Below, one piece after another: positions 31,621-39,472 of a stretch of 64,000 nt of DNA (positions within the stretch are counted from its first letter, which is position 1; each line of letters opens with the position of its first letter). The notes beneath the pieces are model-generated. The model made no database searches. It was given only the letters and a program-made list of their open reading frames with translations, and was not told the origin of the DNA. Source of the DNA: Peptococcaceae bacterium (GTDB lineage Bacteria > Bacillota > Peptococcia > Peptococcales > Peptococcaceae). Where the stretch lies: assembly GCA_019420345.1 (NCBI GenBank), contig JAHZHI010000011.1, forward strand, positions 118,006 to 182,005, given 5' to 3'. A program made the position numbers and the translations under genes.

Positions 31621-32272
31621 AATCCTGCACCCTCCTATAATCGGTCAGTGGATATTCCTGAATCGGTGATGGAATAAAAGCCTGCACCTCATCGTCGTAC
31701 TCCCAGTCACTCATGAAAATCGTTCTCTGCTTCTCGTGACCGTTCAACAGTTCATCCAGCCGAAAATCTCGGCGCTTCACCTGGCTGCCTGTTACAAGAC
31801 TCCATTCCGCAAAAACAATGGGCGAGCCGTCTGCTTGCAGCATGGTCAGCGCATCGCCACACAAAATGTTCTTGCGCAAAATAAACCGCACGGCCTCTCG
31901 GCATTGCTCGGTGGCTTGGCCTTTCGCGCTAGCTGTATACTCCTGATTCCAAATTTTGAATAGCCGCTGACGACACTCCTCAGCGTTGTCCTCCAAAATA
32001 TCCACACCATACAGGCTCATCATCGCAAGCACCGAATAACGCTCATAGTCGAAAGGACTTTTCCCATATCGGTGTTTCACTACCTCCAATTTGCGGCGCA
32101 GAACTTCCGCAAGAAAATTCCCATTGCCGCAGGCAGGCTCCAGAAAACGACTTTCAATTCTCTCTGTTTCCTGCTTTACCAAATCACACATCGCCTTGAC
32201 CTCACGCTCGCCAGTGAAAACCTCACCGTGATTGGCCACGCGCTCTTTAGACTTCACCTGTTTTTCTGCCAT
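31613..32272 (-). CDS. N6-DNA methylase-like protein lacking the catalytic NPPY motif
   Basis: The 219-residue protein has FLEPACGNGNFLAEVLRRKL (43-62), a full SAM-binding motif I, and LYGVDILEDNAEECRQRL (motif II/III region). No NPPY follows; instead the chain ends after a PIVFAEWSLVTG segment. The start VANHGEVFTGEREVKAMCDL is typical of methylase subunits. It is either a split-off half of a type II/IIG-like methylase acting with the next gene, or a regulatory paralogue. The RBS is GAGGTGTGAG. It is the first gene of the restriction operon. Confidence 0.75.
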   Translation of the reverse strand: MAEKQVKSKERVANHGEVFTGEREVKAMCDLVKQETERIESRFLEPACGNGNFLAEVLRRKLEVVKHRYGKSPFDYERYSVLAMMSLYGVDILEDNAEECRQRLFKIWNQEYTASAKGQATEQCREAVRFILRKNILCGDALTMLQADGSPIVFAEWSLVTGSQVKRRDFRLDELLNGHEKQRTIFMSDWEYDDEVQAFIPSPIQEYPLTDYRRVQDYE

Positions 32273-32454
32273 GTCTCACACCTCATCCATCAACACATCT
32301 TGCCCATTGCAAGATTGTGTACTTTTTTGTGAGACTGGCGAAAAGGGAACTTTTTGTAATATATGGCTCTCGTTTCACAGATTTTATACAGAAAAAAGGC
32401 TCGCAGTGTGGTATTATAGATTTACAAAAAAGTACACATTTCTGCAAAATCTAA

Positions 32455-33054
32455 TCACATGTTATTTTCATAGCGCTTCGCACGATAACGAAAAGTAGAA
32501 AGCGGCAGCCCACAGGCTTTGGCCGCTGCAGTTCCGGTGATCGCTCCATCTCTCCACTGACGATACTGCTCAGGAAAATTTTCCGGCAAAGGGTTGGGCG
32601 GTCGTCCGAAACGAACGCCCCGTGCTTTTGCGGCAGCAATACCCTCTGCTTGACGCTGACGAATATTTGTGCGCTCATTTTCCGCCACGAAGGATAGCAC
32701 CTGCAAGACAATATCGCTTAAAAATGTGCCCACCAAATCCTTTCCACGGCGTGTATCCAACAAAGGCATGTCCAGTACGACGATGTCCACGCCTTTTTCC
32801 TTCGTTAAAATCCGCCACTGTTCCAAAATCTCTGCATAGTTACGCCCCAGACGATCAATACTCTTTACATAAAGCAGGTCGTCTTTTTTTAATTTTCGTA
32901 TCAGCTTTTTATATTGAGGACGATCAAAATCCTTGCCGGATTGTTTGTCCAAATAAATATTTTTTTCCGAAACCCCTGTTTCTCTTAAAGCAATTCGTTG
33001 TCTGGCTTCGTTCTGTTCCCTGCTGCTGACGCGACTATATCCATATACATTCAA
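32455..33054 (-). CDS. small serine recombinase (resolvase/invertase family)
   Basis: The 199-residue protein has a catalytic domain YGYSRVSSREQNEARQRIAL (nucleophile near Ser10) and SIDRLGRNYAEILEQWRIL, with FVAENERTNIRQRQAEGIAA before the arm helix. A C-terminal HTH (ITGTAAAKACGLPLSTFRYR) binds the crossover site. The length matches Tn3-type resolvases and DNA invertases. It sits at the right end of the restriction island and may have mobilised it; no inverted repeats flanking a transposon were found. RBS GAGGGAATT. Confidence 0.9.
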   Translation of the reverse strand: MNVYGYSRVSSREQNEARQRIALRETGVSEKNIYLDKQSGKDFDRPQYKKLIRKLKKDDLLYVKSIDRLGRNYAEILEQWRILTKEKGVDIVVLDMPLLDTRRGKDLVGTFLSDIVLQVLSFVAENERTNIRQRQAEGIAAAKARGVRFGRPPNPLPENFPEQYRQWRDGAITGTAAAKACGLPLSTFRYRAKRYENNM

Positions 33055-33129
33055 AATAATTCCCTCCTCTTCTTTATTCTACACAGCCCGCGCCTTGCCA
33101 TAGCAAACTCTCAGATCAAAAAAGCAAAA

Positions 33130-33172
33130 AATAAACGATACCCGGAAAAACCGAGTATCGTTTATTTTTACG
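33130..33172. terminator. terminator at the right edge of the island
   Basis: AAATAAACGATAC and GTATCGTTTATTT pair with CCGG/CCG extensions around AAAAA, with A- and T-runs on both sides. Read leftward it would end transcription from the HD remnant. Confidence 0.75.
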
Positions 33173-33178
33173 CTCGCC

Positions 33179-33352
33179 TCAGTCGATGGCTTTCTCTACC
33201 AGCTGCGTCAGCTCCTCACGCACGCTGGCTTCGCAGTCGCGTCAACCAATCAATGACACCTTCTGCAGTCAACGCGTATTCTAAATGAAAATCGTCCTTA
33301 TTTTTCTTGAACGATAGTTTCACGCATCGTTTTGACTGATTATTTTATTCAT
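33179..33352 (-). pseudogene. internally deleted and frameshifted HD-domain protein remnant
   Basis: The minus strand starts MNKIISQNDA at ATG 33352 with an AAGGATGG site, then needs a one-base shift to continue as KLSFKKNKDDFHLEYALTAE, and jumps directly to RDCEASVREELTQLVEKAID and a TGA stop. Both parts match the N-terminus (KYNKDTFHLEHALTVEG) and C-terminus (RDCEASVREELPALVERA) of the intact HD protein at 35852. About 440 bases, including the HD motif, are missing. Confidence 0.75.
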
Positions 33353-33442
33353 TGTTACCATCCTTCTCATTGTTATAATCACACTCTACAGTCATGCGAG
33401 ATAGCTATCAATCTCAGTCCAGAACCCTTCATCGCACAAAAA

Positions 33443-33474
33443 AACGTCTGCCGAAGCGTGTCGACAGACGTTTG
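33443..33474 (-). terminator. terminator of the interrupted DASS gene
   Basis: AAACGTCTG pairs with CAGACGTTT, followed leftward by TTTTTTTGTGCG, six bases beyond the stop codon. Confidence 0.75.
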
Positions 33475-33479
33475 TAAAC

Positions 33480-34964
33480 TTAAAGCATGAGCATTTTCGC
33501 CAGTGGATAGCCGATGAAAATGTACAAGATCAAGACACCAATGCAGATTGGAATGCCGATGCGATAGATGTCTTTTTTGTCGTAGATGGCATGCATGCCG
33601 TGCATCATGCTGGCGTGTGGCGACGCTGCTGGTGTCAGCATGGCCACAAAGACCATGAGGATGACGCCCGTGGCAACCGGCATTGGATTGATGCCCAGCT
33701 GGTTGGAGAAATTCAGCACCACCGGCATCAGTACAACAGCCATGGCGGCGTTGTTGGCAAAGTTGGTCAGGATGAGCGCAAAGGTGAACATGATGGCCAC
33801 AAATGCTGTTTCCGAGCGGCCGCCAAGAACCGGTGTGAGCACTTGAATGAGGAAGTTTGGCACACCAGTGGCCTCATTGGACAACGTATTGGCACCGTAA
33901 ACCGCTGCCGCAATCATAAAGAAAATACCCCAGTCAAATTTGCGATAAGCGACTTCTTTGAAATTTAAGAGCGGTTCACCGTCAATGCGCACAACAAGGA
34001 ACAGAATGATCCATGACAAGCTGACGCCGAGCGGCCCAATGGTGCTCAAAGCGCTGCAAATAATGTTGCCCTTCACCACGCTTGGCACAAGAATCATCAA
34101 GAGGAAGCAAGGCAGCATGATGAGCTAGATGATCTGACGTTTGTTCATCGGTGGTAGCTGAATCGTTTTTTCGAGCATCTCGGGATCGATGGCTTTCAGT
34201 TTGCTAAGGTCCACACGCAGCACAAACTTAATCAAAAAGACGTAAATGAGAATAAATAATGCCGTAACAACAAAGCAAACCACCATATATGGTAACATTG
34301 GAATCGACATTGGATTACCCATGGAGGCCGTCATTTTCTGGAACGCCGCATATGGCACCAACTCAGCGCCTTTGAATGGGAACAATGGCTGCGCCAGCGT
34401 GGAGACGGCAAACATGCCAACGAAGAAATAGCTCCAGATACGTTCGCCTTTTTTGATGCCCAAAGTATCCATGAAGCTGGTGGAAATTGGCCAGAGCAGA
34501 ATCAGGGAGATCATTGGCTGGGTCACTGACGCCAGCACAAAGCAGAGGGCATAGTAAGTGACAAGAAAGACCGCTGGGCGCCCCTTGAACAACTTACGCG
34601 TAAGGAACCAGCGTGCAATGTATTTGGTGTCACCGATGGCATCCAAGCCCCCCATCAGAACCATAGCAAACAGCGTCAAAAGAACCGTGTCGGCGCCAAT
34701 GGCGTTCATCCACACACCATTGAAGCCGCCGTCCCCGCCATAGCCGGAGATGGCCAGCACAAACAGCCCCACCAAGCTTGGCCACAGGGTTTCAACCGCA
34801 CTCCACAGATAAACCATGGACAAAAATGCACCCACGCACCGCATCCCCAGCGGTGTGATCGGATCAATCGGCGGCAAGAGCCAAAACAGGACCAAAATGC
34901 CAAAGCCAATGATGAGATGCAATGGGTAAAGACTACGTTTTGTCGTTGTACTCATTTCTTTCAC
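33480..34964 (-). pseudogene. DASS (SLC13) anion transporter, copy 1, with an in-frame TAG stop
   Basis: Both halves lie in the same frame and together give a full DASS transporter of about 494 codons with some 11 membrane segments. A single TAG at 34125-34127 follows PPMNKRQII, and the frame continues LIMLPCFLLMILVPSVVKGN. Signature regions are GMRCVGAFLSMVYLWSAVET, FKGAELVPYAAF, and LILTNFANNAAMAVVLMPVV near the end. DASS proteins co-transport Na+ with dicarboxylates or sulfate. It was probably inactivated recently, since the rest is well preserved; a sequencing error or readthrough cannot be excluded. RBS AAGGTGAAAG. Confidence 0.85.
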
Positions 34965-35098
34965 CTTCCTAAAATTTAAGTATTGAACAAAAATATTTAT
35001 TTCACAATTATTTTATCCATTCCATAACTAAAATTAAATAATGCGGACTACACCTCTATTAGTCCAGGCTACTGCATTATCTCCCATTCATCATAAAA

Positions 35099-35139
35099 AG
35101 CCACCATGTTTTACAAAAAAGTTGCAAAACATGGCGGCT
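35099..35139 (-). terminator. terminator of the first Crp-family gene
   Basis: AGCCACCATGTTTT pairs with AAAACATGGCGGCT (one mismatch), followed leftward by a T-run. The gap 34965-35098 contains the transporter promoter region, with one ATTGAAC element at 34982. Confidence 0.8.
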
Positions 35140-35145
35140 CCTCCA

Positions 35146-35814
35146 TCAATAACTTAACATTTTTTTGCCGTTGCGGTAATCGGTCAGCTGCGGCACATCA
35201 ATGAGCACAAGGCCACGCGGTGTGCGCTCAATGCAGCTCTGAGTTTTTAAAGCGCGCAGCATATTGGTCACCGTCACGCGATGTACCGACAAAAACTTGG
35301 CGATCTCTACATTGGTATATTGGCGTGAAAGCAGGCGCACACCGCCGCTCTCGCGACTGTTTTCCAACAGAAAGGCACACAATTCCGCTGGTACATTTTT
35401 TTCTTTGCGTGCCCAGTATTTCCTGCAAATATGTCCATACGCAATACTCAGTTCACGCAGCAGATTCTCAAGCATGTCAGGTTGCTCATGCAAATATGCC
35501 AAACAAACATCAACCGGAATTTTGTAACATACACAATCGGTGTGTGCAATAAAATCGTGATGAACAATGGGCCCTGAAGCAGGAGGCTGCGGCGGTTTAC
35601 TGAACGCCTCTAAAATGCCCACTAAAGACGATACACCCTCGCCCCCGATCTTGCGCCCCAAAATGCATTCCTCTCCATTCTCCGTCATACCAATGCGATA
35701 AACCACACCACTGGTAAGATAATAGATGTATTTTAATGAATCGCCAGCAGAGATCAGGTGTTCCTCTGGTTGAAAATAGCACCGCTCGGCACCTTCTAAA
35801 TGACGAAATGGCAT
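35146..35814 (-). CDS. Crp/Fnr-family transcriptional regulator, set 1
   Basis: The 222-residue protein has an N-terminal cyclic nucleotide-binding-type barrel (FQPEEHLISAGDSLKYIYYL, then TENGEECILGRKIGGEG), a dimerisation helix near 130-150, and a C-terminal winged HTH (RQYTNVEIAKFLSVHRVTVT). The barrel lacks an obvious FNR-type four-Cys cluster, so the effector is probably a small organic ligand. It lies upstream of DASS copy 1 in the same direction and is separated from it by a terminator, paralleling sets 2 and 3. It probably controls set 1. RBS GGGGGAAG. Confidence 0.85.
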   Translation of the reverse strand: MPFRHLEGAERCYFQPEEHLISAGDSLKYIYYLTSGVVYRIGMTENGEECILGRKIGGEGVSSLVGILEAFSKPPQPPASGPIVHHDFIAHTDCVCYKIPVDVCLAYLHEQPDMLENLLRELSIAYGHICRKYWARKEKNVPAELCAFLLENSRESGGVRLLSRQYTNVEIAKFLSVHRVTVTNMLRALKTQSCIERTPRGLVLIDVPQLTDYRNGKKMLSY

Positions 35815-35851
35815 GTTCTTCCCCCTTTATCGCGCAGGCAGCGCCCGTCCT

Positions 35852-36457
35852 TCATGCCTGTTTGGCACGTTCAACCAGCGCTGGCAGTTCTTCGCGCACG
35901 CTGGCTTCGCAGTCGCGCATGGCGAGAATAGTCTTTTCGAACAGTTCTTTGAGCTCCCAGCCAAGGTTTTCAGCGCCCTGGCGAATGACATCGCGGGAGC
36001 AGCCAGCGGCGAAGTGTTTGTCCTTGAATTTGCGCTTGACGCTGTCGGCGCCCATGTCCATGACGCTCTTGGATGGGCGCACCAGCGCGCCTGCGTTGAT
36101 CAGCCCAGTGAGCTCATCGACGGCAAAGAGCACCTTTTCCATGTCATGCTCTGGCTGCACGTCACTGCAAATGCCATAGCCATGGCTGCACACGGCGTGG
36201 GTCAGGTCGTCGCCAGCGCCGATTTCAGCCAGCAGTTCCGGTGCTTTCTGGCAGTGCTGCTCCGGCCATTGTTCAAAGTCCACGTCATGCAGCAGGCCCA
36301 CCAGGCGCCAGAATGCTTCTTCGTCGCCGTAGCCCAGCTCGCGCGCGTACCAGCCCATGGTGCCTTCCACGGTCAGTGCATGCTCCAAATGGAACGTATC
36401 CTTATTATATTTCACTAAAAGATCCAATGCCTGTTCTCGTGTGATGCTTGTGTTCAT
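35852..36457 (-). CDS. HD-domain hydrolase
   Basis: This 201-residue protein has HLEHALTVEGTMGWYAREL near 25, LVGLLHDVDFEQWPEQHCQK with the HD pair, and VCSHGYGICSD with a further His: the metal-binding set of a small HD phosphohydrolase. Substrate unknown; nucleotide phosphate hydrolysis is typical. ATG 36457 is preceded by GAGGAGGTTTTATAAA. A broken paralogue lies at 33179, suggesting a local duplication. Confidence 0.85.
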   Translation of the reverse strand: MNTSITREQALDLLVKYNKDTFHLEHALTVEGTMGWYARELGYGDEEAFWRLVGLLHDVDFEQWPEQHCQKAPELLAEIGAGDDLTHAVCSHGYGICSDVQPEHDMEKVLFAVDELTGLINAGALVRPSKSVMDMGADSVKRKFKDKHFAAGCSRDVIRQGAENLGWELKELFEKTILAMRDCEASVREELPALVERAKQA

Positions 36458-36526
36458 TTTATAAAACCTCCTCCATAGTCTACATATAGTGTAAGGTTCT
36501 TGTGCGCGGCTGTCAATTGCAGCAAA

Positions 36527-36552
36527 GCCTCCCTGTCTGAGGACAGAGAGGC
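36527..36552 (-). terminator. hairpin after the YqeG-VanW fusion gene
   Basis: GCCTCCCTGTC pairs with GACAGAGAGGC (one mismatch) around TGAG. No long T-run follows leftward, so it is a weak terminator candidate. Confidence 0.45.
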
Positions 36553-36558
36553 CCTTAT

Positions 36559-37914
36559 TCAATCGCGGCGAATCATCGCATCGGGAATCAGCTCCGGCGG
36601 AAACATGACCTCGGAATGGTTGTCCCAGATCAGATCATGGCTGAGGAGCCGGTCGCCGCCGTAGGTATCTTTGTAGATTTTTGAAAGGCGGTAATACTTT
36701 TCCCCTTCGCGGCGGAAATGATGGTCTTCCTCCGAAAGGGCATAGCGGTACGGGAACGGGCGCACGCTGCGCAGTTCGCCATGAAGCTGGCCATCGGCCA
36801 CCCAAACCAGAAGCTGCACATCCTGATCGGTGGTGTTTTTGAAACGATAGTCCACGTAGTTGTAGAAAATGGACGTGCCCGCACTCAGCGGCACACGATG
36901 ACCGATGTCGCAGGCGAGCGCATCGGAATGTTTATGAAACTCGGTCACGGTCATAGGGCTGTGCAGCGCCAGCAAATTGATGGTGTTGGCAAGGTTGCAG
37001 AGCCCGCCGCCCATGCCGGGAATGATTTTGTTCTTTTCAATGACACGGCCGTCTTTGTAGCCTTTCTTTTCCGATACATTGCCCACCAGCCGCCAGAACG
37101 AGAAGGTTTCGCCAGGATGGATGATGAGGCCATTGAGCTTGTCGCAGGCCAGGCGAATATTGACAGCTTTGTTTTCCTGCAGCACGGGATCGATGCCTGG
37201 CCCGCGCTTGATGACGGTGGACTGATGGGCCGCCACGAGATGCGGCAGCGCTTCCTGCTGCCGTTCAGCGGCGAACGTCTCACGGCTGGTGCGGTCCTGA
37301 AGATGACGCTTGAGGGTTTCCTTCTCAGTGGCGAGCTTGTAAAACAGCGGATGCAGGTCCCCGAAATGGCGGCGCTGACGCTTGCCTTGCAGCGCAATGC
37401 CGCCCAGACGGTGCTGACAGGACGGGCGCAGCCGATAGGTCAGCATCACTGCCTGCTCCAGACGCCGGCGCTTGCCCAGGGCTTTTTCCTCCGGCCAGCG
37501 CAAAAATTTCACGAGAATGCTTGGCATGCCCGCCAGATTGGCGCCAAGCACGTCGGTGAACACCTGATCGCCAATGACCACCACCTGATCCTTCTCCAGC
37601 TCCATCACTTCCAGCGCACGCAGGTAGCCTGCCGGGCGCGGCTTGCCGGCATCGTGGATGTAATAGGTGCGAATATTCTGCATAAAACGATTGATGCGTT
37701 TTTCCTCGTTGTTGGACAACAGCAGGGTCTTGAAGCCCTTGGCCTGAACCTCACGGAACAGATCGTCAATGGCCGGCGTTGAATCGCTGCCATGAAGCAC
37801 CAGGGTGTTGTCAATGTCGAAGATCAGCCCGCGAATCCCCATCGCATACAGCTTGTCGTAATCGATGGTGAACACGCTGTCGGCACATTCGTAAGGATAG
37901 AATACTTTAAACAT
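36559..37914 (-). CDS. YqeG-type HAD phosphatase fused to a VanW domain
   Basis: The protein has 451 residues. Residues 1-165 are a HAD IIIA phosphatase of the YqeG family: GLIFDIDNTLVLHG (catalytic Asp pair), LLLSNNEEKRINRF, and GKPRPAGYLRALEVM followed by VVVIGDQVFTDVLGANLAG. Residues from about 230 on are a VanW-like domain: KLNGLIIHPGETFSFWRLVG, IPGMGGGLCNLANTINLLAL and RVPLSAGTSIFYNYVDYRFK. There is no signal peptide or clear linker helix, although VanW domains are usually linked to the cell envelope. I do not know this pairing as a standard architecture. It overlaps no neighbour; the TIM-barrel gene lies 7 bases upstream. Confidence 0.8.
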   Translation of the reverse strand: MFKVFYPYECADSVFTIDYDKLYAMGIRGLIFDIDNTLVLHGSDSTPAIDDLFREVQAKGFKTLLLSNNEEKRINRFMQNIRTYYIHDAGKPRPAGYLRALEVMELEKDQVVVIGDQVFTDVLGANLAGMPSILVKFLRWPEEKALGKRRRLEQAVMLTYRLRPSCQHRLGGIALQGKRQRRHFGDLHPLFYKLATEKETLKRHLQDRTSRETFAAERQQEALPHLVAAHQSTVIKRGPGIDPVLQENKAVNIRLACDKLNGLIIHPGETFSFWRLVGNVSEKKGYKDGRVIEKNKIIPGMGGGLCNLANTINLLALHSPMTVTEFHKHSDALACDIGHRVPLSAGTSIFYNYVDYRFKNTTDQDVQLLVWVADGQLHGELRSVRPFPYRYALSEEDHHFRREGEKYYRLSKIYKDTYGGDRLLSHDLIWDNHSEVMFPPELIPDAMIRRD

Positions 37915-37921
37915 AGCGGCC

Positions 37922-38590
37922 TCATTTCTTCATATACGCGCAGACACGGTCAATCTGTTCACAGAAATCGCCGCCGAACTGCTGATCAAAAAACGCGCTG
38001 CCAATGGTAAACGCCCACGGCGCCGCTTCTTTCACCTCATCGAGCCGCTGGAAGCTGTTGATGCTGCCTGCCAAACACACCGGCGCATCAATGGCCGCCG
38101 TGAAAGCTTTGTTGAGCGCGGCGGCGTCGCCTTCGTAGCGATAACCCAGCAGATCGATGCCATAGGCACCCTTGGCCAGGTACTCACGGGCCTCGGCGAT
38201 CATGCCTTCCACTGTGCCATGAAGCACCGACGGACGACCGGTAATCTCACCGACGAACGGCATGTACTTGAGCCCATTGGCCCGGCAATAGTCGTTGACC
38301 GCGTCAGAAAACACCGTCCCCATCAAAATATCACAGCCGCAGGCCACAGCCATCTGTGCGCCAGCCAGGCATTCTGGCTCTGTATAGGCCACCACCTCGA
38401 GAAACGTGGTCTTGCCGCAGGCCTTCATATAGTCGTAAATTCTTTTCATCTCTGCCAGCGGCAGCGGCGCCTCCTTGAAGCCCCAATATTCCGCCTGGCT
38501 GCTGCGGCATTGGTCGAAAATGTCATAAGCATTGTTTACAGTCTGGTCATTATACGTCAGCATGACGATGAGTTGCGGATGATTAGGCAT
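37922..38590 (-). CDS. conserved TIM-barrel-like protein of unknown function
   Basis: The 222-residue protein begins QLIVMLTYNDQTVNNAYDIF and has the alternating strand-helix pattern and Gly-rich phosphate-loop-like ends of a TIM barrel: GCDILMGTVFSDAVND, GAYGIDLLGYRYEG, and VCLAGSINSFQRLDEVKEAA with FTIGSAFF. It resembles the KDPG-aldolase/epimerase-type barrels, but I know it only as an uncharacterised conserved protein. Seven bases separate it from the YqeG-VanW gene downstream, so they are probably co-transcribed. Confidence 0.7.
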   Translation of the reverse strand: MPNHPQLIVMLTYNDQTVNNAYDIFDQCRSSQAEYWGFKEAPLPLAEMKRIYDYMKACGKTTFLEVVAYTEPECLAGAQMAVACGCDILMGTVFSDAVNDYCRANGLKYMPFVGEITGRPSVLHGTVEGMIAEAREYLAKGAYGIDLLGYRYEGDAAALNKAFTAAIDAPVCLAGSINSFQRLDEVKEAAPWAFTIGSAFFDQQFGGDFCEQIDRVCAYMKK

Positions 38591-38725
38591 ACAAACCCCT
38601 CCGTTGTATTTGATAAGCCTATCTTATCATCCCATCATTTTGCGTTCAATATGAAAATTCTTAAAAAAAAAAACCATTTCTTAAATGAAGCAACATTTTC
38701 TCCATCGCTCCCAGCTCATGCAAAA

Positions 38726-38757
38726 AGCCGCTGCTCCCACTCTTTGGAACAGCGGCT
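38726..38757 (-). terminator. terminator of the acetyltransferase gene
   Basis: AGCCGCTG pairs with CAGCGGCT; leftward it is followed by TTTTTGC. It lies six bases after the stop codon. Confidence 0.8.
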
Positions 38758-38762
38758 AACGC

Positions 38763-39332
38763 TTACGCCTCTATTTTTTTAATCACCTTCGCCGGCACAC
38801 CGCCAACGATGGTATTGGCTGCAACATCTTTGGTGACAACAGCGCCTGCTGCAACGATGGCGCCATCGCCAATGGTGACGCCTGGCAAAACGGTGGCATT
38901 GGCACCGATCCAGACATTTTTGCCGATGTGCACAGGGCTGCCCACCATGCCGCCGCGGCGCGCTGGGTCCTGCAGATGATTCAAGGTGGCTATGACAACA
39001 TTGTGCCCGATGAGAGCGCCGTCATCGATGGTAACGCCGCCTTGATCCTGGATCTTGACGCCGCTGTTGAAAAAGACGTGGCTGCCGATTTTGAGATTCT
39101 TGCCGCAGTCACTAAAAAATGGCGGAAAGAAGCCCACGCCTTCGCCAACCTCGCGCCCTGTCAGTTCACAGAACAGTTCGTGCACGCGTTCCGGTGTGCG
39201 GTCGCAGTGGTTCAGCGCCTCACAAATGCGAATGGCTTCTTCCGACAGCTGATGCATCATAAGGTGCGCCTCAGATTGGCCTTCAATGACGGCGCCGCTG
39301 TCCATGATGGCAATAAATTCTTCTATGGTCAT
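38763..39332 (-). CDS. maltose/galactoside O-acetyltransferase-like left-handed beta-helix protein
   Basis: The 189-residue protein carries hexapeptide repeats from about residue 80: FFNSGVKIQDQGGVTIDDGA, HIGKNVWIGANATVLPGVTI, GDGAIVAAGAVVTKDV and the family end IVGGVPAKVIKKI. The catalytic His lies in VIATLNHLQDPARR. Such enzymes move acetyl from acetyl-CoA to sugar hydroxyls as trimers. ATG 39332 with AGGAGG nine bases upstream is preferred to an unsupported extension. It is monocistronic. Confidence 0.88.
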   Translation of the reverse strand: MTIEEFIAIMDSGAVIEGQSEAHLMMHQLSEEAIRICEALNHCDRTPERVHELFCELTGREVGEGVGFFPPFFSDCGKNLKIGSHVFFNSGVKIQDQGGVTIDDGALIGHNVVIATLNHLQDPARRGGMVGSPVHIGKNVWIGANATVLPGVTIGDGAIVAAGAVVTKDVAANTIVGGVPAKVIKKIEA

Positions 39333-39441
39333 TAGGATACGCCTCCTGATTGTTTCACTGTCTCCATTATAAAACTTGCTGCAGCATGGCACCAATGCCG
39401 CTCTGTCATGGAGTGATATGCCATTTACTCATAACATGCAA

Positions 39442-39467
39442 AACAGGCAGCCTGCTGACTGCCTGTT
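39442..39467 (-). terminator. terminator of the sigma/anti-sigma operon
   Basis: AACAGGCAG pairs with CTGCCTGTT, followed leftward by TTTTGC. Confidence 0.7.
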
Positions 39468-39472
39468 GTTGT

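Noticed and set aside
27086..33510. Classical transposon ends around the restriction island
   Set aside because: No terminal inverted repeats or short target duplications were found; only a paralogous gene-end match flanks the island.
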